64,000 nt of DNA. Origin: Brevibacterium ravenspurgense. GTDB taxonomy: Bacteria; Actinomycetota; Actinomycetes; Actinomycetales; Brevibacteriaceae. A model generated the notes under the pieces. It had not been told where the DNA came from and did no database searches. It saw only the letters and a program-made list of their open reading frames with translations. Below, one piece after another: positions 1 through 9,934 of this stretch. The first letter of the stretch is position 1. Each line of letters begins with the position of its first letter. The position numbers and the translations under genes were made by a program. The stretch lies in contig NZ_LQQC01000010.1 in assembly GCF_001584615.1 (NCBI RefSeq), positions 682,001 to 746,000 of the forward strand, written 5' to 3'.

Positions 1-458
1 GATTCCTGAACGATCTTTTCGGCGACTTCGCGGCCAGCCCATTCGGAGCCCTTGACGAACTTGTTCGGTTCGAGGTCCTTGTAGTGGACGAAGAAGTGCT
101 CGATGGCGTCCAGCTGGAACTTGTCGACATCCTTGACGTCCTGGATGGCGTCGAAGCGTGGGTCGTCAGCGAGGACTGCGAGGACCTTGTCGTCGCCGCC
201 GGCTTCGTCTTCCATGCGGAAGACGCCGATGGGGCGGGCATCCAGCTGGCAGCCGGGGAACACGGATTCGTGCAGCAGGACCAGAACGTCGAGCGGGTCG
301 CCGTCTTCGCCGAGCGTGTCCTCAAAGAAGCCGTAGTCAGTGGGGTAGGCCATCGAGGTGAACAGGTAGCGGTCGAGCTTGACCCGTCCGGTTTCGTGGT
401 CGACTTCGTACTTGTTGCGCGAACCCTGCGGGATTTCGATGGTGGCGAGAAGTTCCAA
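1..458 (-). CDS. ppa: Inorganic pyrophosphatase, 3' end cut by window edge
   Basis: Soluble family I pyrophosphatase, hydrolysing PPi to two phosphates and pulling biosynthetic reactions forward in the cytoplasm. The visible 152 residues read [20 protein letters not shown] and carry the signature [10 protein letters not shown] with its metal-binding aspartates. The family is about 160-175 residues, so only the last few are missing. The start is a TTG at 456-458, chosen because AAGGAG lies 8 bases upstream and no ATG or GTG fits the conserved N-terminus. It diverges from dacB across a 96-bp gap that holds a 12-bp palindrome. Family assignment is firm; the unusual start codon is inferred from the ribosome site. 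Confidence 0.95.
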   Translation of the reverse strand, partial: MELLATIEIPQGSRNKYEVDHETGRVKLDRYLFTSMAYPTDYGFFEDTLGEDGDPLDVLVLLHESVFPGCQLDARPIGVFRMEDEAGGDDKVLAVLADDPRFDAIQDVKDVDKFQLDAIEHFFVHYKDLEPNKFVKGSEWAGREVAEKIVQE

Positions 459-483
459 GAGATTTTCTCCTTACAGCTGGATG

Positions 484-495
484 ATCCTTAAGGAT
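484..495. promoter_or_regulatory. 12-bp perfect palindrome between ppa and dacB
   Basis: ATCCTTAAGGAT is perfectly self-complementary and sits in the 96-bp divergent gap, 26 bp before the ppa start. A TTGACA at 503-508 is a candidate -35 for dacB. The palindrome may be an operator for ppa; no regulator is known from the sequence. Confidence 0.35.
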
Positions 496-554
496 TCCAT
501 GATTGACAGGCGTCACAATTAGCATAGTGAAGGCCAGAAAGAGGTGAGTAATCG

Positions 555-2072
555 GTGAGCAGATCACGTGCCCGCAAGAATAAGCGCCGCAGTGGGCGCG
601 GGCGTGCAAAGGCGATCGGCGGCACTGCCGCGATTGTCGTGGCCGCTTTGACCGGATACGCCGCTCTCGATGCCCTCGACGCAGTTCCCGGCGTTCTCAC
701 CGTTGTGCCGACCTCCGGCGGGAGCCCAGCTCCCGCACTTTCCGGAACTCCACCTCGGGCGCTTGATATTGCGGAACTCGACTCCAATGCGCCCGTGCCG
801 AAGAAGATCGCCCCGGTCGTTGAAGACGCGTTCAAGAAAAGCGGCTTCAAGGGCAAAGCCGGCATCGACATTCGCGATGCCGCAACCGGCGAAGTCCTCT
901 ACACGAAAGACGCCGGTGCGGACCGCACCCCGGCATCCGTGACGAAGGTGCTGACCTCAGCGGCGGCTCTCGGGGCTCTGGGCGCTGATCACACGTTCAC
1001 CACATCGGCCCGCCTGGATTCTGCAGAGGGAACCAGTGCTGCACTGGCTCTTGTGGGCGGCGGCGACGTCATGCTCGGGAAGGGTGAATCCAAACCGGGC
1101 GCCGTCAACGGCCGTGCAGGCCTGGGCACACTCGCTGAGGACACTGCGCACGAACTCAAAAAGCGCGGTGTGGACACGGTCGAGGTCTACGCGGACGTTT
1201 CCCGCTACACCGGCCCGCGGTTCAGCAAAGACTGGGACCGCGACGACATCGGATACGGCTTCATCACGAACATGGACCCGCTCATGGTTTCCATGGGGTC
1301 GAAGACCGGCGAATACAAAGCGCCGCGCACACCCGAACCCGCCCGGGATGCTCTTCGCGACTTTGCCGACGCTCTCACCGACAAGGGTCTCAAGGTCGAC
1401 ATCCGCAACCCTGATGTGCAGACCGAACCGCCAGCCGAAGAAGCCGCGCCGCTGCACGCGGACGGCACCGGCGATGACGGCAAAGACAAGAACGACGACG
1501 GCGCCGGCACGCAGCAAGGCCCGGCCGTTATCGCTGAAGTCCAGTCCGCCCCGGTGTCCAGCGTTGTGCGGCACGCACTGCAGCGTTCAGACAACATCGT
1601 GTCGGAAGCCCTCGGCCGTGAAGTCGCGCTGGCTCGCGGCGCGGAAGGCTCCGTGAGCTCAGCGGCGGCGGAAGTCCTGCAGCAGCTTAAAGACATGAAC
1701 GTCGACACCGGCAGCATCCGCCTGCACGACACATCGGGCCTGTCGTACAAGAACCGCATTTCCCCGCACGATCTGACCGGCATCGTCGTGGCCGCCGCAC
1801 AGTCCGATGACAGCCTGTCGCAGCTCATTCCCGGCATGCCGGTGGGTGGTCTCAACGGTACGCTCATCTACCGCTACGCAGAAGGCGGGGCGGCCGGAAA
1901 GGTGTCAGCCAAAACAGGCACGCTGGCAACTGTGGCGAGCCTGTCAGGAACCGTTCTCACGGCTGATGGCCGCCTGCTGGCGTTTTCGATGATGACCGAA
2001 GGCGGAGTCGGCAGTGCCCGCCAGGCCATCGATGAAGCCGTAACCGGTCTGTCCAAGTGCGGGTGCCGGTGA
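555..2072 (+). CDS. dacB: D-alanyl-D-alanine carboxypeptidase/endopeptidase (PBP4 type, S13)
   Basis: Penicillin-binding protein trimming peptidoglycan stem peptides outside the membrane. The three active-site motifs of the family are in order: S128-V-T-K131, S345-D-N347 and K453-T-G455. A basic N-terminus followed by a hydrophobic stretch (about residues 21-40) acts as signal or membrane anchor, followed by a Pro/Gly/Ser linker. A charged Asp/Lys/Gly segment (about residues 295-325) just before the SxN region looks like a surface loop. The GTG start is preceded by AGAGGTGAG. It heads a run with the DUF2342 gene, tilS, hpt and ftsH; its stop overlaps the next start as GTGA. Confidence 0.93.
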   Translation: MSRSRARKNKRRSGRGRAKAIGGTAAIVVAALTGYAALDALDAVPGVLTVVPTSGGSPAPALSGTPPRALDIAELDSNAPVPKKIAPVVEDAFKKSGFKGKAGIDIRDAATGEVLYTKDAGADRTPASVTKVLTSAAALGALGADHTFTTSARLDSAEGTSAALALVGGGDVMLGKGESKPGAVNGRAGLGTLAEDTAHELKKRGVDTVEVYADVSRYTGPRFSKDWDRDDIGYGFITNMDPLMVSMGSKTGEYKAPRTPEPARDALRDFADALTDKGLKVDIRNPDVQTEPPAEEAAPLHADGTGDDGKDKNDDGAGTQQGPAVIAEVQSAPVSSVVRHALQRSDNIVSEALGREVALARGAEGSVSSAAAEVLQQLKDMNVDTGSIRLHDTSGLSYKNRISPHDLTGIVVAAAQSDDSLSQLIPGMPVGGLNGTLIYRYAEGGAAGKVSAKTGTLATVASLSGTVLTADGRLLAFSMMTEGGVGSARQAIDEAVTGLSKCGCR

Positions 2073-3178
2073 CAGTGCGCATCCACGTTCCGTCCGCGCT
2101 CGCCGCTGCCCGCGAATCCACTCCCGCCGGCCCCAAGGTGACGGCTGCAGAGGGTGAGGCCCTGGTGCTGGAAATGCGCGAAGCGGCTGAAACCTCGTTC
2201 GACCTGCTTCTGGACGCCATGCGTCTAAGCCGCGAGGTCGAAGATGCCGCCCGGCAGCGCGCGGCATCCGACAGGGTGCTCGTGGTCGACCGGATGGGCT
2301 GGGTGAAGGCCAATGCGCTCATGCTCACGGAACTGCTGGAGCACCTGGACTCTCCGGAGTCCGGTACGGCTGCGGATGACAGCACCCGCTCCCGAGGTGG
2401 AATCGGCACTGCTCTCAACACGGCTCGGCAGAAGCTCAGGCTTGCGCGCTCCGGAGCCGAAGCGCGGACGAACGGCGTGCAGCTGGGTGCTGTCCTGGGA
2501 ATTCTTTCGCGCCGAGTGCTGGGACAGTACGAGCCCATGCGCAGACCGGGAGCACTCATCCTGAACGCACCGACGATCCTCGAAATGGAACAGCGCATGG
2601 AGTTCGAACCGCGCGATTTCCGCCTGTGGGTTGCCTTCCACGAAACCACTCACCGCGTGCAGCTGGCGCTGGCACCGTGGATTCGCGACGAGGTGATCGA
2701 CCGGATCGGCCGTCTGCTGGACACGGATGAATCACTGGGGGACCTTCTGGGCCAGCTGCCAGAAGCGCTGCGCGGCGAAGTGTCACTGGCGACCGCGGCA
2801 CTCAGCCCTGAGGGGCAGCGCGCAATGGAAGACGTCACCGCAATCATGACGCTGCTGGAAGGCCACGCCGACGTCATGATGGACCGCGCCGGCAAACGAG
2901 TCATTCCCAGTGTTCGCCGCATTCGCCGCGTGTTCAATGCCAACCGCCGCTCGGACTCGGGTCTGCGCGCGGCGGCCATGCGGCTCATGGGATCGGACGA
3001 CAAGCTTGCCCAGTACGAAGACGGGGCACGTTTTGTGCGCACCGTCATCCGCAAGGCGGGAATGGACGGCTTCAACCGCGTGTGGTCATCACCGGATGCC
3101 CTGCCGAGCGCGGCCGAGCTGCAGGACCCTGAAATGTGGGTGTCCAGGGTTGTGTCAGACCCTCCGGGCACACTGTAG
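2069..3178 (+). CDS. DUF2342 zinc-dependent metalloprotease-like protein
   Basis: 369 residues from the GTG at 2069, which overlaps the dacB stop as GTGA; in-frame GTGs at 2057 and 2063 are alternatives. The protein has a zincin HETTH motif at residues 191-195 and, further on, LLEGHADVMMD, which likely supplies the third ligand. This matches the actinobacterial DUF2342 family (putative hydrolase, sometimes called F420-biosynthesis-associated), commonly found between dacB and tilS. Substrate and role are unknown. No signal peptide is evident, so it probably acts in the cytoplasm. Family call strong, function open. Confidence 0.85.
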   Translation: MTVRIHVPSALAAARESTPAGPKVTAAEGEALVLEMREAAETSFDLLLDAMRLSREVEDAARQRAASDRVLVVDRMGWVKANALMLTELLEHLDSPESGTAADDSTRSRGGIGTALNTARQKLRLARSGAEARTNGVQLGAVLGILSRRVLGQYEPMRRPGALILNAPTILEMEQRMEFEPRDFRLWVAFHETTHRVQLALAPWIRDEVIDRIGRLLDTDESLGDLLGQLPEALRGEVSLATAALSPEGQRAMEDVTAIMTLLEGHADVMMDRAGKRVIPSVRRIRRVFNANRRSDSGLRAAAMRLMGSDDKLAQYEDGARFVRTVIRKAGMDGFNRVWSSPDALPSAAELQDPEMWVSRVVSDPPGTL

Positions 3179-3183
3179 GACCT

Positions 3184-4314
3184 ATGGAAAGCAAAGCGGA
3201 CAGCAGCGGCCAGTGTGGCGACGGCCAGCGCGGCCGCGGTCAGAACGGCGGCGAGCGCAAGGCTGGCGGCGGCCTCGCGCCGCAGCATCGCCGTCCTCGC
3301 CTGGATCCCGATTCAGCCGCCATCCGCCGTGCCATTGCCGACTGCCTGCCTGATGAACCCGGCCGGTTCATCGTCGCGGTCTCCGGCGGACCGGACTCGG
3401 TGGCGCTCGCGGCAGCGTGCGCACACTTGGATGCAACGACCGAGCACTCATTCACCGCTGTCATCGTTGACCACGGCCTGCAGCCGGGGTCAGCACACAT
3501 CGCAGTGCGCACAGCCGGAATGGTCGTGAGCCTCGGGCTGCCCGCGGTTGTGCGCACAGTGAAGGTCGAACGCACAGCCAGCGGCCTGGAAGCCGATGCC
3601 CGGTCTGCCCGCTACGGGGTACTTGAGGAAGCGCGCATCGCAGTCGGTGCGCAAGCCGTTCTCACCGGCCACACCCGCGACGACCAAGCAGAAACTGTTC
3701 TGCTGGGCCTGCTGCGCGGTTCGGGCAGTCGCGCACTTGCCGGCATGCGCCCGCGAACCGGAACCGTTTGGCGGCCCCTGCTGGGCATTGAGCGCAGGCA
3801 GACTGTGGCCTCGGCCTACGCACAGCGCATCCCCGTGTGGCACGACCCCATGAACCGCGACCCCGACTACACGCGCGTGCGCCTCAGACAACAAGTGCTG
3901 CCAGCGCTGACCGACCACCTGGGGGAGGGCGTGAAGGGCAACCTGGCCCGCACGGCAGAACTCGCAGCCTTCGATGCCGACTACCTTGACCGGCGGGCGG
4001 CCCGCATGGCCGAAAGCCTGATAGAAGCCGATCATCTGAGCGCACAGACGGCACAGCTGCCGCCGGCACTCGGCACTCGCGTCATCCAGAAGTGGCTTCA
4101 TCAGCAGCTGCGCACACCGGATCAGCTCAGTGCAGAACACGTCCTCGGCGCGTGGCGAGCTCTGAACGGCGGCCCACAGCCCCTGTCCATGCCGGGCGGC
4201 ATGAGTCTTGAGCGGACCGACCGTGGTGACCTCCGCCTCGTGCCCGGTGACCGACCCAAGCGCAGAAGTGACAAAGGTTTCCCACACCAGACGGAGGGCC
4301 AGCGGGTATGCTGA
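3184..4314 (+). CDS. tilS: tRNA(Ile)-lysidine synthetase
   Basis: Attaches lysine to C34 of tRNA-Ile(CAU) using ATP, changing its codon specificity from AUG to AUA; normally essential. The PP-loop S67-G-G-P-D-S72 is clear, followed by the HTRDDQAET motif and RRxxVxA-type core. 376 residues. The first 45 or so residues are a Gly/Arg/Gln-rich hydrophilic extension with no domain. The ATG at 3184 follows the previous stop by 5 bases with AGGA just upstream. Its position before hpt and ftsH is the conserved bacterial tilS-hpt-ftsH order, which supports the call. Confidence 0.93.
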   Translation: MESKADSSGQCGDGQRGRGQNGGERKAGGGLAPQHRRPRLDPDSAAIRRAIADCLPDEPGRFIVAVSGGPDSVALAAACAHLDATTEHSFTAVIVDHGLQPGSAHIAVRTAGMVVSLGLPAVVRTVKVERTASGLEADARSARYGVLEEARIAVGAQAVLTGHTRDDQAETVLLGLLRGSGSRALAGMRPRTGTVWRPLLGIERRQTVASAYAQRIPVWHDPMNRDPDYTRVRLRQQVLPALTDHLGEGVKGNLARTAELAAFDADYLDRRAARMAESLIEADHLSAQTAQLPPALGTRVIQKWLHQQLRTPDQLSAEHVLGAWRALNGGPQPLSMPGGMSLERTDRGDLRLVPGDRPKRRSDKGFPHQTEGQRVC

Positions 4315-4351
4315 TGGGCGTCTCGGCTGGCGCGAGCAGAAAGGACACCGA

Positions 4352-4903
4352 GTGGACCAGAACGACCTCGGATCGGACATCGAGAAGATCCTCGTAACGG
4401 AAGAGCAGATCAACACCCGCCTGCGGGAAATGGCTGCTGAAATCGACCGCGACTACGAAGGCAAAGACCTGCTGATCGTCGGTGTCCTCAAGGGCGCTGT
4501 CATGGTCATGGCGGACCTTGCACGCGCACTGCACTCGCACGTCACGATGGACTGGATGGCAGTGTCCTCCTACGGTTCCGGCACCAAATCCTCCGGTGTT
4601 GTGCGCATCCTCAAAGACCTCGACACCGACCTTTCGGGCCGCCACGTGCTCATCGTCGAAGACATCATCGACTCCGGCCTGACCCTGTCGTGGCTGCTGT
4701 CGAACCTCAAGTCCCGCGGTGCTGCCAGCGTTGAGATCTGCACCATGCTGCGCAAGCCCGAAGCCATCAAGGTCGACATCGACGTCCGCTACACCGGCTT
4801 CGACGTGCCGAACGAATTCGTGATCGGCTACGGCCTCGACTACGCGGAGAAGTACCGCAACCTGCCGTTCGTCGCCACCCTGGCGCCGCACGTCTACAGC
4901 TGA
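4352..4903 (+). CDS. hpt: Hypoxanthine phosphoribosyltransferase
   Basis: Purine salvage: hypoxanthine or guanine plus PRPP gives IMP or GMP. The PRPP-binding signature VLIVEDIIDSGLT is present with E103-D104 and the D107-S-G loop, along with VGVLKGAVMVMADL at the N-terminal PPi loop and SYGSGTKSSG in the flexible loop. 183 residues, the normal length. The GTG at 4352 was chosen because AAAGGA lies 7 bases upstream; the frame is open further upstream but overlaps tilS with no family similarity. It lies between tilS and ftsH. Confidence 0.94.
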   Translation: MDQNDLGSDIEKILVTEEQINTRLREMAAEIDRDYEGKDLLIVGVLKGAVMVMADLARALHSHVTMDWMAVSSYGSGTKSSGVVRILKDLDTDLSGRHVLIVEDIIDSGLTLSWLLSNLKSRGAASVEICTMLRKPEAIKVDIDVRYTGFDVPNEFVIGYGLDYAEKYRNLPFVATLAPHVYS

Positions 4904-4950
4904 ACCGAACCACCCGCCCACCGCGACCGGAACCGCACAGAGAAGAGCCA

Positions 4951-7122
4951 ATGGCAGATAAGAAAGTGAACACGCCCGCTGTCAAGAAGTGGGCCCGCGG
5001 CCCATTCGTCTGGGTTGTTCTTGCCCTCATCATCGTGTCGATCGGAGCTTCGCTCCTGGCCGGGGGCGGCTTCAAGCGCATTGACACCAATCAGGGTCTG
5101 CAGCTTCTCGAAGACAAAAAAGTCGAACAGGTCAAGGTCGTCGACGGCGATCAGCGCGTCGACATGGTGCTGAAGGACGACTTCAAGGTCGGCGACCGCG
5201 AATACGGCAAGCGGGTGCAGTTCTTCTACGTTGAACCCCGCGGCGAACAGGTGATCAAGGCCGTTGACTCGGCTGATGTTTCCAAGGGCTTCACGGACGA
5301 GGTGCCCAAGCGGTCGTTCCTGACGTCTCTTCTTCTGAACCTGGTTCCGTTCCTGCTGATCGGACTCGTGTTCTGGTTCCTGCTGACGCGCATGTCTGCC
5401 GGCGCGGGCGGAATCATGAACTTCGGCAAGTCCAAGGCGAAGATGATCCAGAAGGAAGAACCTGACGTCACCTTCGCCGATGTCGCCGGTGTTGACGAAG
5501 CCCTCGAGGAACTCGAAGAAATCAAGGAGTTCCTGTCCGAACCGAAGAAGTTCACCGACGTCGGGGCGAAGATCCCCAAGGGTGTTCTCCTGTACGGTTC
5601 ACCCGGTACCGGTAAGACCCTGCTTGCTCGTGCCGTAGCCGGCGAGGCGGGGGTTCCGTTCTTCTCGATGTCCGGTTCGGACTTCGTCGAAATGTACGTC
5701 GGTGTTGGCGCCAGCCGTGTGCGCGACCTTTTCGAACAGGCGAAGGACAATTCGCCGTGCATCATCTTCATTGACGAAATCGACGCGGTCGGCCGTCAGC
5801 GCGGCGCCGGCATGGGCGGCGGAAACGACGAACGCGAACAGACGCTCAACCAGCTGCTGGTCGAAATGGACGGCTTCGACCCCACGAAGAACATCATCCT
5901 CATGGCGGCCACCAACCGCCCCGACGTGCTTGACCCCGCGCTGCTGCGCCCGGGCCGCTTCGACCGGCAGATCGCGGTAGAAGTACCCGACATGAAGGGC
6001 CGTGCGCACATCCTCAAGGTCCACTCAAAGGGCAAGCCCCTGGCTGATGAAGTCGACCTGAACGCCGTTGCCAAGCGCACGCCCGGTTTCTCCGGTGCTG
6101 ACCTTGCAAACGTCATGAACGAAGCCGCACTTCTCACAGCGCGTTCGAACCAGACCGTCATCGACAACACGATCATGGACGAAGCCATTGACCGTGTGAT
6201 CGCCGGTCCGCAGAAGCGCACCCGCCTGATGAACGACAAAGAGCGCATGGTCACCGCCTACCACGAAGGCGGACACGCGCTGGTCGCTGCGGCGATGAAC
6301 CACACCGACCCGGTCACGAAAATAACCATCCTGCCGCGCGGCAAGGCTCTCGGCTACACCATGGTCATGCCGACAGAAGACAAGTACTCGGTCACCCGCA
6401 ACGAACTGCTGGACCAGCTGGCCTACGCGATCGGCGGTCGTGCCGCCGAGGAAATCGTGTTCCACGATCCTTCGACCGGTGCGTCGAACGACATCGAAAA
6501 GGCCACGAGCACGGCCCGCAAGATGGTCACCCAGTACGGCATGAGCGAAAAGATCGGCATGGTCAAGCTCGGCGACGAAGGCGGCGACCCGTTTGCCGGC
6601 CGCGGAGGCACGGGCGAAGTCGGCACAGCAGAGGCCACCAAGCTCATCATCGACGAAGAAGTGCGCACACTCATCGACACAGCCCACGCCGACGCCTACT
6701 GGGCTCTCAACACCAACCGCGCGATCCTCGACCAGCTGGCCTACGAACTGCTGGAACGCGAAACCCTCGACGAAGCTGATCTCAAGCGCATTTTCGCCGA
6801 CGTGCAGAAAGCACCGAAGCGCGAAGTGTGGCTGACCAGCGAAGACCGCCCGGTCTCTGACATTCCGCCCATCACACCGCCGGAGCGCCGCGAAAACGCC
6901 GGCGACTGGCGCGATGCCGTTGCTCGCCGCGCTGAAGAGCGCCGCCAGCAGGAAGAGGACGCACAGGGCTCCGGCCAACAGGGCTCCGGCGAAGAATCAG
7001 TGCAGCACCCTCAGCAGGATCCCTACGGCCAGCCGGGTCAGCAGAACCCCGGTTACCAGTACCCCGGCTACCCGGAGCACCCTGACCAGCAGCCTCCGCA
7101 CGGTTCAGAGGACGACCGCTGA
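4951..7122 (+). CDS. ftsH: ATP-dependent membrane zinc metalloprotease FtsH
   Basis: Membrane-anchored AAA+ protease degrading misfolded and regulatory membrane and cytosolic proteins. 723 residues: TM1 about 17-38, extracytoplasmic domain, TM2 about 123-146, AAA domain with Walker A GSPGTGKT (216-223), Walker B IIFIDEID, then the M41 protease with H438-E-G-G-H442 and a downstream SNDIEKA segment carrying the third zinc ligand. The last 60 residues are a Gln/Pro/Gly/Tyr-rich tail of the kind common in actinobacterial FtsH. Its stop and the folE start share one base (TGATG), which suggests coupled translation with the folate genes. Confidence 0.97.
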   Translation: MADKKVNTPAVKKWARGPFVWVVLALIIVSIGASLLAGGGFKRIDTNQGLQLLEDKKVEQVKVVDGDQRVDMVLKDDFKVGDREYGKRVQFFYVEPRGEQVIKAVDSADVSKGFTDEVPKRSFLTSLLLNLVPFLLIGLVFWFLLTRMSAGAGGIMNFGKSKAKMIQKEEPDVTFADVAGVDEALEELEEIKEFLSEPKKFTDVGAKIPKGVLLYGSPGTGKTLLARAVAGEAGVPFFSMSGSDFVEMYVGVGASRVRDLFEQAKDNSPCIIFIDEIDAVGRQRGAGMGGGNDEREQTLNQLLVEMDGFDPTKNIILMAATNRPDVLDPALLRPGRFDRQIAVEVPDMKGRAHILKVHSKGKPLADEVDLNAVAKRTPGFSGADLANVMNEAALLTARSNQTVIDNTIMDEAIDRVIAGPQKRTRLMNDKERMVTAYHEGGHALVAAAMNHTDPVTKITILPRGKALGYTMVMPTEDKYSVTRNELLDQLAYAIGGRAAEEIVFHDPSTGASNDIEKATSTARKMVTQYGMSEKIGMVKLGDEGGDPFAGRGGTGEVGTAEATKLIIDEEVRTLIDTAHADAYWALNTNRAILDQLAYELLERETLDEADLKRIFADVQKAPKREVWLTSEDRPVSDIPPITPPERRENAGDWRDAVARRAEERRQQEEDAQGSGQQGSGEESVQHPQQDPYGQPGQQNPGYQYPGYPEHPDQQPPHGSEDDR

Positions 7123-7685
7123 TGGCGGATCTGCCCAAGATCGAAGCTGCCGTCCGCAGCATCCTCGAAGCGATCGGCGAAGACCCCGACCGCGACGGTC
7201 TGAAAGACACGCCCAAGCGAGTCGCGAAGTCCTATGCCGATCTGTGCCGGGGCCTGGGCCAGACAGCAGACGACCTCCTCGAAGTCAGTTTCGACATCGG
7301 GTACGACGAAATGGTGCTCGTCAAAGACATCGAAATGTTCTCGATGTGCGAACACCACCTGCTGCCGTTCCACGGCAAGGCCCACGTGGGCTACATCCCC
7401 GGCCCGGAAGGCCGGGTCACGGGACTGTCGAAGCTCGCCCGCCTGGTCGAGGTCTATGCCCGACGCCCGCAGGTGCAGGAAAGGCTCACCACTCAGATCG
7501 CGGATGCCCTGGTGGACAACCTCAACGCCCGCGGCGTGATCGTCGTAGTCGAAGCTGAGCATCTGTGCATGTCGATGCGCGGTGTGCAGAAGCCCGGCGC
7601 GAAAACCCTGACCTCGGCGGTGCGCGGACAGCTGCGCGATCCCGCAAGCCGCGCAGAGGCCATCAGTCTGATCCAGGGCGGGTGA
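7122..7685 (+). CDS. folE: GTP cyclohydrolase I
   Basis: First step of folate synthesis: GTP to 7,8-dihydroneopterin triphosphate. 187 residues. The zinc ligands C76 and H79 lie in MCEHHLLPF, and C149 lies in [11 protein letters not shown]; the [13 protein letters not shown] block is also typical of the type IA enzyme. It overlaps ftsH upstream by one base and folP downstream by four (GTGA), placing it in one transcription unit with folP and folB-folK. Confidence 0.96.
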   Translation: MADLPKIEAAVRSILEAIGEDPDRDGLKDTPKRVAKSYADLCRGLGQTADDLLEVSFDIGYDEMVLVKDIEMFSMCEHHLLPFHGKAHVGYIPGPEGRVTGLSKLARLVEVYARRPQVQERLTTQIADALVDNLNARGVIVVVEAEHLCMSMRGVQKPGAKTLTSAVRGQLRDPASRAEAISLIQGG

Positions 7686-8533
7686 AGCACATGCGCACCA
7701 AGATCATGGGCGTGCTCAACGTAACGGCTGACTCCTTTTCCGACGGGGGCCGCTACCTCGACTACGACAAAGCGGTTGAGCACGCGCTCAACCTTGTCGA
7801 ACAGGGCGCGGACATCATCGACGTCGGCGGTGAATCAACTCGCCCCGGCTCCACCCGAGTCCCGGAAGACGAAGAGATCGCACGCGTCGTGCCGGTCGTC
7901 GAAAAGCTCGTGTCCGAAGGTGTGACGGTCAGCGTTGACACCATGCGGGCCTCCACCATGGAGCGCGCTTTGGACGTCGGCGCGCACATCATCAACGACG
8001 TTTCGGCCGGCAAAATGGACAGCCGCATGTTTGACGTTGCCGCGAAATCCGATGCTGAGCTCATTGTCATGCACTGGCGGGGTCTGCTGACGGACGCGCG
8101 TGCCACCCACACCTATGACGATGTGGTGGCCGAGGTCCGCGATGAACTTCTGGAGCGTGTTGACGCGGCTTTGGACGCTGGGGTGAAGAGTGAGCGGATC
8201 ATCCTCGACCCCGGCCTGGGCTTTGCAAAAGATGCCGAGCACAACTGGCAGCTGATGGCCGGAATCGATGAATTCAACCAGCTGGGCTACCGACTGCTGG
8301 TTGCCGGATCGCGCAAGCGCTTCCTGGCTTCGCTCATCAATCCTGACAACCCGGCAGCCGCCAGCGAAGCTGACCGGGATGCCGCAACCGCAGCAATCAC
8401 CGCCGTGTCCGCTCGCGCCGGAGCGTGGGCTGTGCGCGTGCACGACGCCCGCACCTCCTATGTGGCTGCCGCTGTGTGCGATGCAATCGACAAAGCCGGT
8501 CACGACTACCAGCTGAAGAAGCAGCGGCAATGA
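7682..8533 (+). CDS. folP: Dihydropteroate synthase
   Basis: Condenses dihydropterin pyrophosphate with p-aminobenzoate; the target of sulfonamides. 283 residues with the pterin-binding signatures [15 protein letters not shown] at the N-terminus and [13 protein letters not shown], then [10 protein letters not shown] and GSRKRFL. The GTG at 7682 overlaps the folE stop; an ATG three codons later is an alternative. A TIM-barrel fold is expected from the family. Confidence 0.96.
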   Translation: MKHMRTKIMGVLNVTADSFSDGGRYLDYDKAVEHALNLVEQGADIIDVGGESTRPGSTRVPEDEEIARVVPVVEKLVSEGVTVSVDTMRASTMERALDVGAHIINDVSAGKMDSRMFDVAAKSDAELIVMHWRGLLTDARATHTYDDVVAEVRDELLERVDAALDAGVKSERIILDPGLGFAKDAEHNWQLMAGIDEFNQLGYRLLVAGSRKRFLASLINPDNPAAASEADRDAATAAITAVSARAGAWAVRVHDARTSYVAAAVCDAIDKAGHDYQLKKQRQ

Positions 8534-9474
8534 CGCACGAAATCCACCTGACAGGCCTGCGCGTCTACGGCCACCACGGTGTTTTCGACTTCGAAAAGAC
8601 CGACGGCCAGGAATTCAGTGTGGACGTCAGGCTCAGCGGCGACTTCAGCCGCGCCGCCAGCACCGACCGCCTGGAGGACACGGTCGACTACGGGGCAGTG
8701 GCGGACCTCGCCGCCACGATCGTCAGCACCGAGCGCTACGACCTGATAGAAGCACTCGCCGCCCGCATCGCAGACGCCATCGCGGGAACCATCACGATTC
8801 CCTGCCAGGTGGAAGTCACGGTGCACAAACCGTCGGCACCGATCGCCCATGACTTCACGGACGTCACAGTTCGGGCAGAAGCCGTCAGCAGCGGCACGGC
8901 GGGTGAGGCCGCTCAGGGGAGCGGCACCTCGTCAGACCAGCGGATAACAGCGGTCCTGTCGTTGGGAGCAAACCAAGACAACCCGCGCGGGCAGCTGGAA
9001 GACGCCCTGCGCGCCATTGACCGCCTGCCGCGGGTCCGCGTTGTGCAGACGTCCGGGTTCTATTCGACCGCGCCCGTCGGGGGAGTGGAGCAGGACGACT
9101 TCGTCAACTGTGCTGCAGTCATCGAAGCCGCCTGCAGCGCGCGTGAACTCTTGGCTTCCCTGCAGGGGATCGAGGTGGCTCAGGGCCGGGTGCGCGAGGT
9201 CCGCTGGGGGCCGCGCACGCTCGACATCGACATCGTCCGACTGGCTGAGTCAGGCCGAGATATAGACAGCCCCGAAGCGCAGATTCTCAGCGACGACCCG
9301 GTTCTAACTCTGCCCCACCCCAGGGCGCACGAACGAGCTTTCGTGATGGTTCCGTGGGCAGAAATCCGGCCGCAGGCGCGTATTGGCTTCGGCGGCGAAC
9401 AGGTTCTCGTGAGCGCTGCCGGCGAACACGTTCAGACAGCCGATCCGGCGCAGACCGTTCGCCGATTGGACTGA
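8530..9474 (+). CDS. folBK: Bifunctional dihydroneopterin aldolase / HPPK (FolB-FolK fusion)
   Basis: Two consecutive folate steps in one chain of 314 residues. Residues 1 to about 118 are FolB (GLRVYGHHGVFDFEK, VDYGAVADL, EVTVHKPSAPI). Residues about 137-300 are FolK (LSLGANQDNPRGQL, GFYSTAPVGG, WGPRTLDIDI, LPHPRAHERAFVM). The Ser/Gly/Ala linker at about 119-136 contains one copy of an 18-bp repeat also found in the PH-domain gene. The start ATG overlaps the folP stop (ATGA). FolB-FolK fusions occur in other bacteria, so the fusion itself is not surprising. Confidence 0.93.
   Translation: MTHEIHLTGLRVYGHHGVFDFEKTDGQEFSVDVRLSGDFSRAASTDRLEDTVDYGAVADLAATIVSTERYDLIEALAARIADAIAGTITIPCQVEVTVHKPSAPIAHDFTDVTVRAEAVSSGTAGEAAQGSGTSSDQRITAVLSLGANQDNPRGQLEDALRAIDRLPRVRVVQTSGFYSTAPVGGVEQDDFVNCAAVIEAACSARELLASLQGIEVAQGRVREVRWGPRTLDIDIVRLAESGRDIDSPEAQILSDDPVLTLPHPRAHERAFVMVPWAEIRPQARIGFGGEQVLVSAAGEHVQTADPAQTVRRLD
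8929..8946 (+). repeat. Dispersed repeat copy in the FolB-FolK linker
   Basis: GAGCGGCACCTCGTCAGA matches the copy at 11066-11083 in 17 of 18 positions and reads in the same frame (Ser-Gly-Thr-Ser-Ser-Asp). See the finding on GGCACCTCGT elements. Confidence 0.5.
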
Positions 9475-9475
9475 C

Positions 9476-9934
9476 ATGCGCCCGACAAAAGCATCGAACC
9501 TTCTGGCAGGCGGAGCCATCGGGCTCATGGTCGGGGCCGCCGGATCCTGGGTCCTGGAAAGCTGGGGCAGTCCCGCTCCCGAAGTGCCGTGGCCGGCAAT
9601 CGTCGGCATGCTCCTGCTGGGCGGCACGCTCCTGGTGCTCGGCATTCCGATCAAGAGGTGGAACGACGGCGAACGCAAACAGCCGATCGATCCGCTGCAG
9701 GCCGCCCGAGTCGCCATGATGGCCAAAGCCTGTTCGCTGACCGGGGCGGCACTGTCCGGCTGGTACCTGGGTTCGGGCATCTACATTCTGCTGTCTGCTG
9801 GTTTTCTCCGCACTGGCTCAGCAATGGCCATGTTCGGTACTTTTGTTGTGGCCGCGGGTCTGATGACCGTCGGAATCGTGGTCGAACGTTTCTGCCAACT
9901 GCCGCCGGACGATCCTTCAGGAGCAGCCGCATGA
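9476..9934 (+). CDS. DUF3180 membrane protein
   Basis: 152 residues with four predicted membrane segments (about 8-28, 38-56, 78-104, 112-138) and a short charged cytoplasmic loop (IKRWNDGERKQPIDPLQAAR) between the second and third. It matches the actinobacterial DUF3180 family, which regularly sits after folK and before bacterial PH-domain proteins. Function is unknown. It starts two bases after the folK stop and overlaps the next gene by four bases (ATGA). Confidence 0.8.
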   Translation: MRPTKASNLLAGGAIGLMVGAAGSWVLESWGSPAPEVPWPAIVGMLLLGGTLLVLGIPIKRWNDGERKQPIDPLQAARVAMMAKACSLTGAALSGWYLGSGIYILLSAGFLRTGSAMAMFGTFVVAAGLMTVGIVVERFCQLPPDDPSGAAA

